A DNA stretch of 17,947 nt from Methanolobus sp. UBA474 (GCA_002501695.1 DANZ01000062.1:10772-28718); one strand, 5' to 3'. Numbered from the stretch's first letter, positions 1-7,410 are shown. Numbers and translations: made by a program. Notes: generated by a model from the sequence alone, not told the origin.

Positions 1-339
1 GGTCTTGGCAGGGTGGGTTATGCAGGCGCTGCGCATCTCATGAAAAAAGGATTTAACGTGTATGCCTGTGATCCTAACAGGGCATTTCTGGAAAAGGCTG
101 TGAAAGAGCTGGGAATTAAACCCTACTGCAGCGGGGACAGGAAAAGGTTCTCCATGGTCCTTGAAGCCACGCCCAATGCAAATACCATATCCGAGGGCAT
201 GATCGAGGAAAGATGCCTGGTGTCGACACCCGGCATACCATGCGGCCTGCCTCCTGAGATCGGTAAGAAGTATCGCGTCGACCTTGTCATGGAACCCCTG
301 GTCATCGGGGTCGCATCTATGCTGTATTCTGTTATCTGA
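1..339 (+). CDS. pylD: Pyrrolysine synthase PylD, C-terminal part (cut by the window's left edge)
   Basis: The frame is open from base 1 and ends at TGA 337-339, giving the last 112 residues of a protein usually about 260-270 residues long. It begins on a dinucleotide-binding turn, GLGRVGYAG, followed by a helix and an acidic strand end (YACDPN), as in a Rossmann NAD-binding domain. Family knowledge: PylD oxidises the L-lysine-3-methyl-D-ornithine dipeptide with NAD+, after which the product cyclises to L-pyrrolysine, the last step after PylB and PylC. The C-terminal sequence (TPGIPCGLPPEIG and a methionine-rich GVASMLYSVI tail) fits PylD. The N-terminal helical domain, the start codon and presumably pylB/pylC lie outside. 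RamA follows 22 nt downstream on the same strand, so co-transcription is likely. The main alternative is another short-chain Rossmann dehydrogenase, but the ramA neighbour argues for PylD. Confidence 0.88.
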   Translation, partial: GLGRVGYAGAAHLMKKGFNVYACDPNRAFLEKAVKELGIKPYCSGDRKRFSMVLEATPNANTISEGMIEERCLVSTPGIPCGLPPEIGKKYRVDLVMEPLVIGVASMLYSVI

Positions 340-361
340 GTAAAAAAAGGAGAGAAACAAA

Positions 362-1990
362 ATGTATGTGATATCCCTGGACCTTGGAACAAGCGGTTTC
401 AGGTCGCAACTGATAGACCTTGAAAAGCAGGAAACCATCAAGACAGTGATCACCATGGGGCATCCGCTCCCCGGAGGCAATGTGATGGACCATCTGGACT
501 TTGCCATTGTGACGGGAACCGAAGTTGCACACCGGCTTATGGTGGAGACTGTGAAGGAGATCCTGGAGAAATTCGCGGTGGATCCCGGAAAGATCGTACG
601 TATCGCAGTGTGCGGGAACCCTATCCAGCTCTCCCTGTTCCAGAACATAGAGATCAGGGACCTTGCATACGCAGGAAAGAATAAGCAGAAGGCACTGGGT
701 GTCCATGATGTGAAGAGGGATGCAAGGGTCTTCCCTGCAAATGACATATTCAAAGGCATCTTTGAGATGGACAACTGTGAGATAATCGTCCCTCCTGCCA
801 TAAAGCACGAAATAGGCGCCGATGCCCTCGCAATGATGCTGGAGACCGATTTCATAAACCAAGACAAACCATGCCTGGTCACCGACTACGGTACGAATGC
901 GGAAATGGCTCTGAAGATAGGCGACAGAATAATGACCGCAAGTGCAGCGGCAGGACCTGCGATCGAAGGCCAGGGCATAGACTGCGGCATGCTTGCGGGG
1001 CCAGGGGCGATAAGTGATGTCAATATAGAGAACGGTTACTGGAGGCTGACTGTGCTTGACGGGACCCTGAATCCGGTAAAAGGACCTCTTGTGGACCCCA
1101 TCAGCGGGGACACCATCGAGGATTCGCAGGCTGTGCCAAAAGGTATTACGGGCACAGGGGTCATTTCCACTATTGCGCTCGCGCTCAAGGAAGGACTGAT
1201 CAAAAAACTCCCGAAACTCCCCAACGGGAAAATAACGCTTGGTGACGGTATTTTCATTATGGACAGGGATGTAGAGGAGGTCGGAAAGGCTATAGGAGCC
1301 ATCCGGGCGGCACATATGACACTCATGGTCGAGGCAGGACTGAAATATGAGGATCTCAGGTACTCTTATATGTCCGGTGCAACCGGAACTTATGTAGATG
1401 CGGAAAAGGCAAGGCATATAGGCTCGGTCCCGGGCTTTTCTCAGGGAATAGTCCAGTTCGGGAACACTTCCATAGGGCTTGCGCGAAAGATAGCAGTCGA
1501 CCGCTCTAAACTGGATGAGGTCATAAAGGTCGCAAAAAGGATACAGGCCGACCATGTGATGATGGCTACCAGCGAAACATTCAAGGAGATATATATGTGC
1601 GAGCTTGCCACATGGCAGCAGGGTATGCCTTCCGAGATGTATGACCAGATGCTGGAGATGTATGGCATCCCGCCGTTCCCGAAGGACCTCAAGGAAGTAG
1701 AGATCGAAAAAAGGGTAAGGAAGGATATCGACGACGTGGGATACCTTGGCCTTGATATCGTAGCGGACATAGGGATAATACTGGAAGCACCCGTGGAAAA
1801 ATGTATTCTCTGCCACCAGTGCGAGGAGGAGTGCCCTGAGGATGCGCTGGTCATTATCGAGATCAACGGAGGCAGGTTTGTAAACATCGACAGCCAGCAT
1901 TGCCTGGGCACAAGTTGCAGGCGCTGCGTTACCATCTGTCCCGAGCAGACGATGAACCATGCATTACTGAAGATCAAGGAAAAAAAGTAA
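362..1990 (+). CDS. ramA: Corrinoid-protein reductive activase RamA (methylamine methyltransferase activation)
   Basis: This 542-residue protein matches RamA in length and layout. The N-terminal and central parts form an ASKHA-like fold (start MYVISLDLGTSGFRSQ, later VTDYGTNAEMAL and GATGTYVD) and the C-terminus is a two-cluster ferredoxin domain. Cluster 1 has Cys481, 484, 487 and 491 (CxxCxxCxxxCP); cluster 2 has Cys514, 519, 522 and 526 (CxxxxCxxCxxxCP). Family knowledge: RamA uses ATP to reduce the Co(II) corrinoid of MtmC/MtbC/MttC to Co(I), so that methyl transfer from methylamines can start or recover after oxidation. The ATG start is supported by a GGAG Shine-Dalgarno site at 349-352, 9 nt upstream. 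The gene lies just behind pylD, consistent with a methylamine-utilisation operon. It converges with the polymerase subunit gene, 13 nt between the stops. Paralogues (RamM-like, or activases for methanol or methylthiol systems) are possible, but the pyl linkage favours RamA. Confidence 0.9.
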   Translation: MYVISLDLGTSGFRSQLIDLEKQETIKTVITMGHPLPGGNVMDHLDFAIVTGTEVAHRLMVETVKEILEKFAVDPGKIVRIAVCGNPIQLSLFQNIEIRDLAYAGKNKQKALGVHDVKRDARVFPANDIFKGIFEMDNCEIIVPPAIKHEIGADALAMMLETDFINQDKPCLVTDYGTNAEMALKIGDRIMTASAAAGPAIEGQGIDCGMLAGPGAISDVNIENGYWRLTVLDGTLNPVKGPLVDPISGDTIEDSQAVPKGITGTGVISTIALALKEGLIKKLPKLPNGKITLGDGIFIMDRDVEEVGKAIGAIRAAHMTLMVEAGLKYEDLRYSYMSGATGTYVDAEKARHIGSVPGFSQGIVQFGNTSIGLARKIAVDRSKLDEVIKVAKRIQADHVMMATSETFKEIYMCELATWQQGMPSEMYDQMLEMYGIPPFPKDLKEVEIEKRVRKDIDDVGYLGLDIVADIGIILEAPVEKCILCHQCEEECPEDALVIIEINGGRFVNIDSQHCLGTSCRRCVTICPEQTMNHALLKIKEKK

Positions 1991-2003
1991 AGGATCGATA
2001 GGT

Positions 2004-3545
2004 TCACTCATCGAATTTCAATATAGTTGTCTTGAAGGTGGAAAGGTCTACGACCGGAACCTGGGCGGGGGTGGGAACTACATTCATCCTTTTCTGGAAC
2101 TCGGTCTGGGACTGCCAGGTGCCTGAGTTTATCAGCAGGACATTCTTGTACCACTCAACCCCTATGGTATGCACATGGCCGCAATGCAGGATGTCAGGCA
2201 CCTGGTTCAGAACAAAATGATCCTGTTTTTCCGGTGCAATGGAAACACGGCTCCCGTAAATAGGAGACAGGTGCCTGAACTTCATCATCTCCACCATGCC
2301 TTTTGTAGGCGCATGGTACGATACACCCGGGACGGCAGCCACAAGGTCGTCAATTGACCGCCCGTGGTAGAGCAGGACCCTGACACCATCCAGATCGACC
2401 ATTGCAGGGTTGCCCACAAAGGTCACATTGTCCGGGAAGTCCTCCCTGATACGTTCGGGAAGTTTTGGCTGAGGCTCTGCCTGACGCACAGCATCGTGGT
2501 TTCCGGGAGAGATAACTATCTGTATGTGCTTTGGGATCTCTTCAAAGTATTCAGCAGCTCTTTTGTACTGTTCATACACATCCTGGATGCTTAGTTCTTT
2601 TTCCTGTCCGGGATAGATGCCGACCCCATCAACAAGGTCACCCGCAACGAGAAGGTAGCGCACCTGCCTGGAGATATCTGCGAGGGCTTCACTGTCGGTG
2701 TTGCCTTTCAGGAAATCTATGAAATGCTCCCAGGGTTCTTCAAGGAACGTGGAACTGCCGATATGCACATCCGATGTCAGTATCGCCTTCCCGTGAGTAC
2801 AGCTCTTCCTTGCCATGTTGTTTGGCAGGTCCGGCAGAATGATCTTCTGGGCTATCATCAGCTTGCCGTCGTTTGTAAGAGTGCCTGTGAAGCCAGCGAC
2901 CTCATCCAGTACAAGATGTGTGGCCTGCTCGAACAGTTCCTTGTCAGCCATGCGCACAAGCACTGAGAATGAGCCGGTGGGATCCTCGATCTCAAGGACC
3001 TTGTGGCCATTGCTTGTGCTCTTGATATCGGATATCATGCCGATTATCGAGATCTCATTTTGCTCACGGGTACCGCGCTTGCCTGCAGCACTGTTCACAG
3101 AGCTGCTTACTGAGCGGTTCTTTTTCAGGCTTTCTATAGGCCTCGCATTCACACGGGAGCGAATGATATCACTAAGCTTGCTGTAACGGTTCCTGAAATA
3201 CTGGACGAATTCCATGTACTCTCCAACACATGTGGAATTGTCCGAAATGTCGGAAATGACAGTGACAGGATTATCGAATGCTGATCCCCGGTTACTGACA
3301 ATAACCGAGGATATGGGCACTGAAGACTGCAGTGTCAGCACATTTGATCCGTCCGCACCAAAAGATCCAAGGTCGATATGCTCAAGGCCGATAACCAGGA
3401 CCTTCATATCAATGGTCCTGAGCACATGGCTTACGAGCTCTTTGGGCGAACAGTGGGAACATATCAGTTCCACTGCTTCAGGACTTATCTGATAGCCTTC
3501 TTCTATGAAGGCTGTAAGGACATCGAATTCATTCATGGCTGTCAT
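2004..3545 (-). CDS. polB: DNA polymerase II (family D) small subunit DP1
   Basis: The 513-residue protein is the small subunit of the archaeal D-family replicative polymerase. An N-terminal helical region (about 1-60) and a linker rich in Ser/Lys/Arg (about 130-165) precede an OB-fold (about 165-240, ISIIGMISDIKST). A calcineurin-like phosphoesterase domain then fills the C-terminal half. Its metal-binding motifs are intact: SDVHIG near 260, GDLVDG near 302, GNHD near 348, YHGRSIDD near 390 and CGHVHT near 457. DP1 therefore probably keeps Mre11-like 3'-5' proofreading nuclease activity and partners DP2, which is not in this window. The first ATG at 3545 is used; a second ATG three codons in (3536) is equally possible, and neither has a Shine-Dalgarno site. 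It is divergent from the signal peptidase gene across a 170-nt region and converges with ramA. Ending in TGA, it lies close to orc1 and the putative origin, as replication genes often do in archaea. Confidence 0.93.
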   Translation of the reverse strand: MTAMNEFDVLTAFIEEGYQISPEAVELICSHCSPKELVSHVLRTIDMKVLVIGLEHIDLGSFGADGSNVLTLQSSVPISSVIVSNRGSAFDNPVTVISDISDNSTCVGEYMEFVQYFRNRYSKLSDIIRSRVNARPIESLKKNRSVSSSVNSAAGKRGTREQNEISIIGMISDIKSTSNGHKVLEIEDPTGSFSVLVRMADKELFEQATHLVLDEVAGFTGTLTNDGKLMIAQKIILPDLPNNMARKSCTHGKAILTSDVHIGSSTFLEEPWEHFIDFLKGNTDSEALADISRQVRYLLVAGDLVDGVGIYPGQEKELSIQDVYEQYKRAAEYFEEIPKHIQIVISPGNHDAVRQAEPQPKLPERIREDFPDNVTFVGNPAMVDLDGVRVLLYHGRSIDDLVAAVPGVSYHAPTKGMVEMMKFRHLSPIYGSRVSIAPEKQDHFVLNQVPDILHCGHVHTIGVEWYKNVLLINSGTWQSQTEFQKRMNVVPTPAQVPVVDLSTFKTTILKFDE

Positions 3546-3571
3546 GCATATTGAACTGGGTTTTTGCTTGT

Positions 3572-3660
3572 ATGCAGTAAATGCAGTTAATAACGCAATA
3601 CTGGAATGCAGTTATAATTGCAAGTAATTATCCATACGTTAAGATTTTATTGGCTGCAGT
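3572..3660. repeat. Short direct repeats ATGCAGT in the polB / signal peptidase divergent promoter region
   Basis: ATGCAGT occurs at 3572-3578, 3581-3587 and 3606-3612, with a related CTGCAGT at 3654-3660. The second and third copies extend to ATGCAGTTAATAAC and ATGCAGTTATAATT. They sit between two divergently transcribed genes, where a regulator could act on both. Whether any protein binds here is inference. Confidence 0.4.
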
Positions 3661-3715
3661 ATATTCATACCGCTAACATATCTTTTTGCGTGCTCGGACA
3701 CAGGCAGGACACATA

Positions 3716-4276
3716 ATGAACTTAAAAGACACTTATGAAGCCTTCAAAGAGAGTGACAATTTCTTTGTATCACTCACCCGCGATCTTGTATCGGTATTGT
3801 TAGCCGTTCTTATATTTGCATCTTTCTCCTATCTGGTCTTTGGGATGTGGACACCCATGGTAGCCGTAGAATCAGGTAGCATGGAGCCTCATATGAACGT
3901 AGGGGACATCATTTTTATTCAGAGCAGCGACCGGACCCACGTCATAACATATGAGGAGGGCACGGACAATTATACGTCCTTTAATAGTTACGGTAATGTT
4001 ATCCTGTACAAACCCTACGGAAGGGAAGGGGTCACTCCCATAATCCACAGGGCCATGTACTACGTGGAACAGGGAGAGCCCATGTGGGAAGGCGGACCTG
4101 AGGCACCTCATGCAGGTTATATCACCAAGGGCGATAATGAGGTAACGAACAGGTACTACGACCAGCAGGGCCAGGTCAGTTATATGCTGCCGGTGAAAGA
4201 AGAATGGGTCATCGGCGTTGCAAAGTACAGGATACCGTATATCGGGTATCTCAGACTTATGCTGCCCAGCTTCTGA
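3716..4276 (+). CDS. Signal peptidase I (archaeal/ER type)
   Basis: A 186-residue membrane protease that removes signal peptides from exported proteins. One N-terminal transmembrane helix lies at about residues 18-42 (VSVLLAVLIFASFSYLVFG), and the catalytic domain is outside the membrane. Catalytic residues are visible: Ser55 in ESGSMEP, His111 in IIHRAM, in place of the bacterial lysine, and Asp140 in TKGDNEV. The Ser-His-Asp set marks the archaeal/eukaryotic Sec11 branch. The start is the ATG at 3716; the frame can be extended upstream to a TTG at 3686, but those ten residues are unlike a signal peptidase N-terminus. No second transmembrane helix is obvious at the C-terminus. Its stop codon abuts that of convergent orc1 with no gap. 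The gene sits between two replication genes but has no functional link to them that I can see. Confidence 0.9.
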   Translation: MNLKDTYEAFKESDNFFVSLTRDLVSVLLAVLIFASFSYLVFGMWTPMVAVESGSMEPHMNVGDIIFIQSSDRTHVITYEEGTDNYTSFNSYGNVILYKPYGREGVTPIIHRAMYYVEQGEPMWEGGPEAPHAGYITKGDNEVTNRYYDQQGQVSYMLPVKEEWVIGVAKYRIPYIGYLRLMLPSF

Positions 4277-5512
4277 TCACAGGTGAAGCTGGGTGGTCAT
4301 TACGGGCTTGAAACCATCAAGCGGTTTGAGCCTGTAATCCTCAAATAACACTTTTTTGGTACTTGTAATCGGAACGCTCAGGACGATCTCCTTTGTCCTG
4401 CCGTATCTGCCCTTGCTTACAACCACCGCATTGACAATGCCGAGCATATCAAGCTCTGACATCAGATCGGTCACCCTGCGCTGCGTAAGGATGTCCATGT
4501 CCACATGCATGCACAGCTGGCGATACACATTGTAGACCTCACCGGTCGTAACATTCCTGTAACCATTGTTCCTCAGCAGCATGACACTGTAAAGAGACAG
4601 CTTGGACTGAGTTGGGAGCGTGCGCACGACCTCAACAACACGGTCGATCTCTATCTTTTCCTGCGCAGTCTTGACATGGTTCTCCTCAACGCGGGATTTG
4701 TTCTCACGTTCTGCAATTTCGCCTGCAACCCTGAGGAGGTCCAGTGCACGCCTGGCATCACCATGCTCCTGGGCTGCGAACGCAGCGCAAAGAGGGATGA
4801 CCATCTCATCAAGAGCATTCTCCTTATACGCTATCTGGGCTCTCTCCCGCAGGATGTCACTTATCTGCTCCGCATCATAAGGAGGGAAGATTATCTCTTC
4901 CTCTCCAAGGGAACTCTTTACCCTGGGATCCAGGAACTCCGTGAACTTAAGGTCGTTGGATACCCCTATCATACTGACCTTAGCTTGCTGAAGATCGGTG
5001 TTTATCCTGGAAAGATTATAAAGGACATCGTCCCCTTTTTTGATCAATTTATCGATCTCATCAAGAATTATAATGATAACCTGTTTTTCAGAATCAATGG
5101 CTTCCTTGAATTTGGCAAAGACCTGGTCGGTAGGCCACCCGGTCATTGGCACATCCTCACCAAACTGCCTTGAAAGATTGGCCAGCAGCCTGTACTGGGT
5201 ATCTATGACCTCACAGTTCAGATAGACCACTTTACAGAATATACCCAGTGATTCACCTTTTCTTTCAAGCTCAATGCCCACGTGACGTGTAACGGCTGTC
5301 TTCCCGGTACCCGTTTTACCATAGATCAGTATATTCGAGGGTGTATCTCCCCTTAGAGCTGAAACCAGGATAGAAGCAAGGCCGTTTATCTGATCGTCCC
5401 TGTGAACAAGAGAATCCGGGGTGTAGGAATGCCTTAAAACCTCTTTATTTTTAAAGATAGGTTCATTTTCCAATAACTCCTGAAATAAACCATCCAATGA
5501 CTTATTTTGCAT
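4277..5512 (-). CDS. orc1: Orc1/Cdc6 replication initiator
   Basis: A 411-residue AAA+ ATPase that recognises origin boxes and helps load the MCM helicase. Walker A is YGKTGTGKTAV (about 65-72), Walker B is IIIILDEIDKL (DEID near 150-153), and sensor 1 is MIGVSNDL. An arginine-containing DPRVKSSLGEEE segment follows, and the C-terminal third is the winged-helix DNA-binding domain (RRVTDLMSELDMLGIVN). The start chosen is the ATG at 5512 (MQNKSLDGLF), because GGTGA lies 7 nt upstream on the coding strand. Further upstream in-frame starts (ATG 5527, TTG 5542) lack such a site. The gene is transcribed away from the adjacent 614-bp region that holds ORB-like boxes, the classic arrangement for an archaeal initiator next to its own origin. 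Methanosarcinaceae usually carry more than one Orc1/Cdc6 paralogue; being origin-linked, this is the likelier primary initiator. Confidence 0.95.
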   Translation of the reverse strand: MQNKSLDGLFQELLENEPIFKNKEVLRHSYTPDSLVHRDDQINGLASILVSALRGDTPSNILIYGKTGTGKTAVTRHVGIELERKGESLGIFCKVVYLNCEVIDTQYRLLANLSRQFGEDVPMTGWPTDQVFAKFKEAIDSEKQVIIIILDEIDKLIKKGDDVLYNLSRINTDLQQAKVSMIGVSNDLKFTEFLDPRVKSSLGEEEIIFPPYDAEQISDILRERAQIAYKENALDEMVIPLCAAFAAQEHGDARRALDLLRVAGEIAERENKSRVEENHVKTAQEKIEIDRVVEVVRTLPTQSKLSLYSVMLLRNNGYRNVTTGEVYNVYRQLCMHVDMDILTQRRVTDLMSELDMLGIVNAVVVSKGRYGRTKEIVLSVPITSTKKVLFEDYRLKPLDGFKPVMTTQLHL

Positions 5513-5540
5513 TTTTGTGTCACCCATATAATAACAGATC

Positions 5541-5553
5541 AATTACAGTAATT
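5541..5553. promoter_or_regulatory. Perfect palindrome AATTAC-A-GTAATT in the orc1 promoter region
   Basis: Six-base arms with a one-base centre lie 29-41 nt before the chosen orc1 start, where a TATA box or operator would be expected. The A/T-rich strand next to it (GAAAAATTA on the coding strand) may be the TATA element. A role in orc1 autoregulation is inference. Confidence 0.35.
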
Positions 5554-5599
5554 TTTCAGGAACAAGGTTAACATTTGATAATAGAATGTTTTTCATCCG

Positions 5600-5621
5600 T
5601 TCCCTTTTTGTTCCAAAGGAT
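5600..5621 (-). repeat. ORB-like site 1 (weakest)
   Basis: Read on the minus strand it contains TCCTTTGGAACAAAAAGGGA. It keeps the GGAACAAA..GGG part of the origin box, but the left half departs from the other copies. Confidence 0.55.
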
Positions 5622-5657
5622 ACATAGGAAAAGTAGGTTATTAACGGTTATGGTTAA

Positions 5658-5679
5658 GACCCCCCTATTTCAAGTGGAG
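5658..5679 (-). repeat. ORB-like site 2
   Basis: Minus-strand reading starts CTCCACTTGAAATAGGGGGG. It has the CTCCA-N-TTGAAA core and the longest G-run of the set. Confidence 0.78.
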
Positions 5680-5792
5680 CATTACAGATAAAAATAGGTA
5701 TCAAAGAAAAACATGCGTAGCGTCACTAAAAATTTTGCCGGATAAAGGAATCGAAAGCTTATTGATAAAGATCAATATTTCATCTGGAATTG

Positions 5793-5814
5793 AACCCCTT
5801 TGTTTCAACTGGAG
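5793..5814 (-). repeat. ORB-like site 3 (best match)
   Basis: Minus-strand reading starts CTCCAGTTGAAACAAAGGGG, the copy closest to the archaeal origin recognition box, with core, A-rich spacer and G-run all present. Confidence 0.85.
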
Positions 5815-5831
5815 CTTTTATAAAGGAGAGA

Positions 5832-5853
5832 GACCCCATGATTTCAAATGGAA
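5832..5853 (-). repeat. ORB-like site 4
   Basis: Minus-strand reading starts TTCCATTTGAAATCATGGGG. It lies directly at the left border of the A/T-rich segment, 39 bp from site 3. Confidence 0.78.
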
Positions 5854-5976
5854 ACCGAAAAAAAAGATGTGAACAACTTTTTTAATCTTTCAAAAAAAGA
5901 GGGTGTTTTTACTATCAATTTATTAGTATATATAGTTTTCTTTAAGGATAAACAGATACCCGAAACAAAATCAGCA
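5854..5976. other. A/T-rich segment, likely DNA unwinding element of the origin
   Basis: A hand count gives about 32 G/C in 123 bases (about 26%), against an estimated high-40s percentage in the surrounding genes. It has several A and T runs (A8 near 5858, T7 near 5878) and a TATATATAG step near 5927. It is flanked by oppositely oriented ORB-like sites 4 and 5, as expected for the melting region of an archaeal origin. Confidence 0.7.
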
Positions 5977-5998
5977 CTCCAGTAGAAACCATGGGGTA
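5977..5998 (+). repeat. ORB-like site 5, opposite orientation
   Basis: Plus-strand reading starts CTCCAGTAGAAACCATGGGG. It matches site 3 at most positions but lies on the other strand and on the other side of the A/T-rich segment, completing an inverted pair. Confidence 0.75.
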
Positions 5999-6033
5999 GC
6001 TCTCATCGCTAAAAAAAAGCGAAATCCTCAATT

Positions 6034-6104
6034 TAACACAACGGACTTAACACCAATCCAACATGACGAATCTGGCACGTATCTAACACAATCGTTTTAA
6101 ATAT
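6034..6104 (+). promoter_or_regulatory. mfnA promoter: TATA box and upstream TAACAC repeats
   Basis: TTTTAAATAT at 6095-6104 is a good archaeal TATA box, centred about 27 nt before the mfnA ATG, so the transcript is probably leaderless. TAACAC occurs three times upstream, at 6034, 6048 and 6084; the first and third share TAACACAA. The repeats could be operator sites, which is inference. Confidence 0.6.
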
Positions 6105-6126
6105 CCTCTAATATTCATCTGTCTAA

Positions 6127-7302
6127 ATGAACAAAACCGGATTGAATGAAGAAGAAATAATCTCTCTTCTTAATAACGCGCGAACAAAGGACTTCAGTTA
6201 CGATCGTGTCCTCAGCTCCATGTGTACCAATCCCCATAGGATTGCTATCAGGGCTCACATGCAATTCATTGAATCCAATATGGGTGATTTCGGTCTGTTC
6301 AAAGGCACCCATGCAATGGAAAAGGAAGTTATCAGGATGACCGGAAGCATGCTTCACTGCACTTTAGCGGAAGGCTATCTTACAACAGGCGGGACCGAGT
6401 CCAATATACAGGCTGTACGCTCCATGCGCAATCTGCATGTACGCAAGCATCCTGATTCCAGACTGAATGTTGTCGTACCAAAGTCAGCACATTTTTCTTT
6501 TGACAAAGTTTCCGATATTCTTGATATTGAAGTGAGAAAAGCAGCTCTTGATAGTGACCTGAGGGTTTCGGCAGATTCAATGGAATCCCTTATCGATGAG
6601 AATACCGTGGGCCTTGTTGCTATAGCAGGTTCTACGGAATTCGGTCAGGTCGATCCCATCGGCAGGATATCGGAACTTGCACTTGAATACGGGCTTCCCT
6701 TACACATAGATGCGGCTTTTGGAGGTTTTGTCCTCCCATTTCTGGAGGAGGAACATGCATTTGATTTTTCCCTGCCGGGAGTGACCTCTATTGCAATTGA
6801 TCCGCATAAGATGGGCCTCAGCACTCTTCCTTCAGGTATCCTGCTTTTCAGGGAATTCAGGCATCTGAGCTGCCTTAAGGCGCATACTCCCTATCTTACT
6901 GTAGACAGCCAGTACACTCTGACAGGTACCCGTAGCGGGGCAGCTGTTGCAGCTACATTTGCTGTCATGAAGTTCCTTGGAAAGGAAGGCTATACCCGGA
7001 CCGTCAGTAATTGCATGGAAATGACCCGTTATCTTATAAGAAAAGCTGCAGAAGCAGGTATTCAGCCTGTAATAGATCCTCTGATGAATGTTGTAGCTCT
7101 TAAAGTCCCCGAGCCTGCTGTCATCAGGAGCATTCTCTCCAGGGAATATGATTGGCATGTTTCAATAACGCAGGAACCAAAAGCTCTGCGTCTGGTTATC
7201 ATGCCCCATATGAGCTGTGAAATGATAGACATGTTCATGGCTGATCTGGCAAAGGTACTGGGATCCGGCATCATATCTGAGAGATCGAAGCAAAAAGAGT
7301 GA
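6127..7302 (+). CDS. mfnA: L-tyrosine/L-aspartate decarboxylase MfnA (methanofuran or coenzyme A precursor)
   Basis: A 391-residue PLP-dependent decarboxylase of the archaeal MfnA branch of the glutamate decarboxylase group, at the usual length. Visible signatures are the substrate/PLP-site stretch TTGGTESNIQA (about 86-96), the aspartate that holds the pyridine nitrogen in LHIDAAFGGFV, the Schiff-base lysine Lys228 in IDPHKMG, and the dimer-interface stretch GTRSGAA. Family knowledge: in methanogens it decarboxylates tyrosine to tyramine, which is built into methanofuran; some members prefer aspartate and yield beta-alanine for coenzyme A. Which substrate applies here cannot be read from the sequence. 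The ATG at 6127 has no Shine-Dalgarno site but sits about 27 nt after a TATA box. The gene appears to be transcribed alone, next to the putative origin. Confidence 0.92.
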   Translation: MNKTGLNEEEIISLLNNARTKDFSYDRVLSSMCTNPHRIAIRAHMQFIESNMGDFGLFKGTHAMEKEVIRMTGSMLHCTLAEGYLTTGGTESNIQAVRSMRNLHVRKHPDSRLNVVVPKSAHFSFDKVSDILDIEVRKAALDSDLRVSADSMESLIDENTVGLVAIAGSTEFGQVDPIGRISELALEYGLPLHIDAAFGGFVLPFLEEEHAFDFSLPGVTSIAIDPHKMGLSTLPSGILLFREFRHLSCLKAHTPYLTVDSQYTLTGTRSGAAVAATFAVMKFLGKEGYTRTVSNCMEMTRYLIRKAAEAGIQPVIDPLMNVVALKVPEPAVIRSILSREYDWHVSITQEPKALRLVIMPHMSCEMIDMFMADLAKVLGSGIISERSKQKE

Positions 7303-7410
7303 GGGGAGAGGCTGATAGTACCTTGCCTTGAAACGTGTAAGGCATCTGTACATACAGCCTGCATTCAATATTTATAGGAAACGCAAATATATACAGATAA
7401 GCCAAGCATG

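Larger units (their letters stand above)
5513..6126. other. oriC: Putative chromosomal replication origin (oriC)
   Basis: This 614-bp gene-free region between orc1 and mfnA holds five copies of an ORB-like 22-mer. Four lie on the minus strand (5600-5621, 5658-5679, 5793-5814, 5832-5853) and one on the plus strand (5977-5998). A consensus from them is CTCCAnTTGAAAyaAnGGGG, which resembles the archaeal origin recognition box: a dyad-like TCCA..TGAAA core followed by a G-run. The inverted sites bracket an A/T-rich segment at 5854-5976, a good unwinding element. The boxes' G-runs point outward from that segment on both sides. An inverted repeat ATTGAT-aaag-ATCAAT lies at 5761-5776. The orc1 promoter is at the left end and the mfnA promoter at the right. 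Similarity to known ORBs is from memory, and origin activity is inferred. Confidence 0.85.

Noticed and set aside
332..1960. Long open frame antisense to ramA, as long as RamA itself (542 codons)
   Set aside because: Composition is rich in His, Cys and Tyr with no recognisable motif, no ribosome site fits, and ramA on the other strand is unmistakable; it is a by-product of codon use.
3686..3715. Upstream TTG start for the signal peptidase
   Set aside because: It adds ten residues unlike the family's N-terminus; the ATG at 3716 gives a normal short cytoplasmic segment before the membrane helix.
5551..5570. A sixth ORB-like box (TTCAGGAACAAGG) near the orc1 promoter
   Set aside because: It lacks the CTCCA-N-TTGAAA core and a proper G-run; similarity is limited to GGAACAA.
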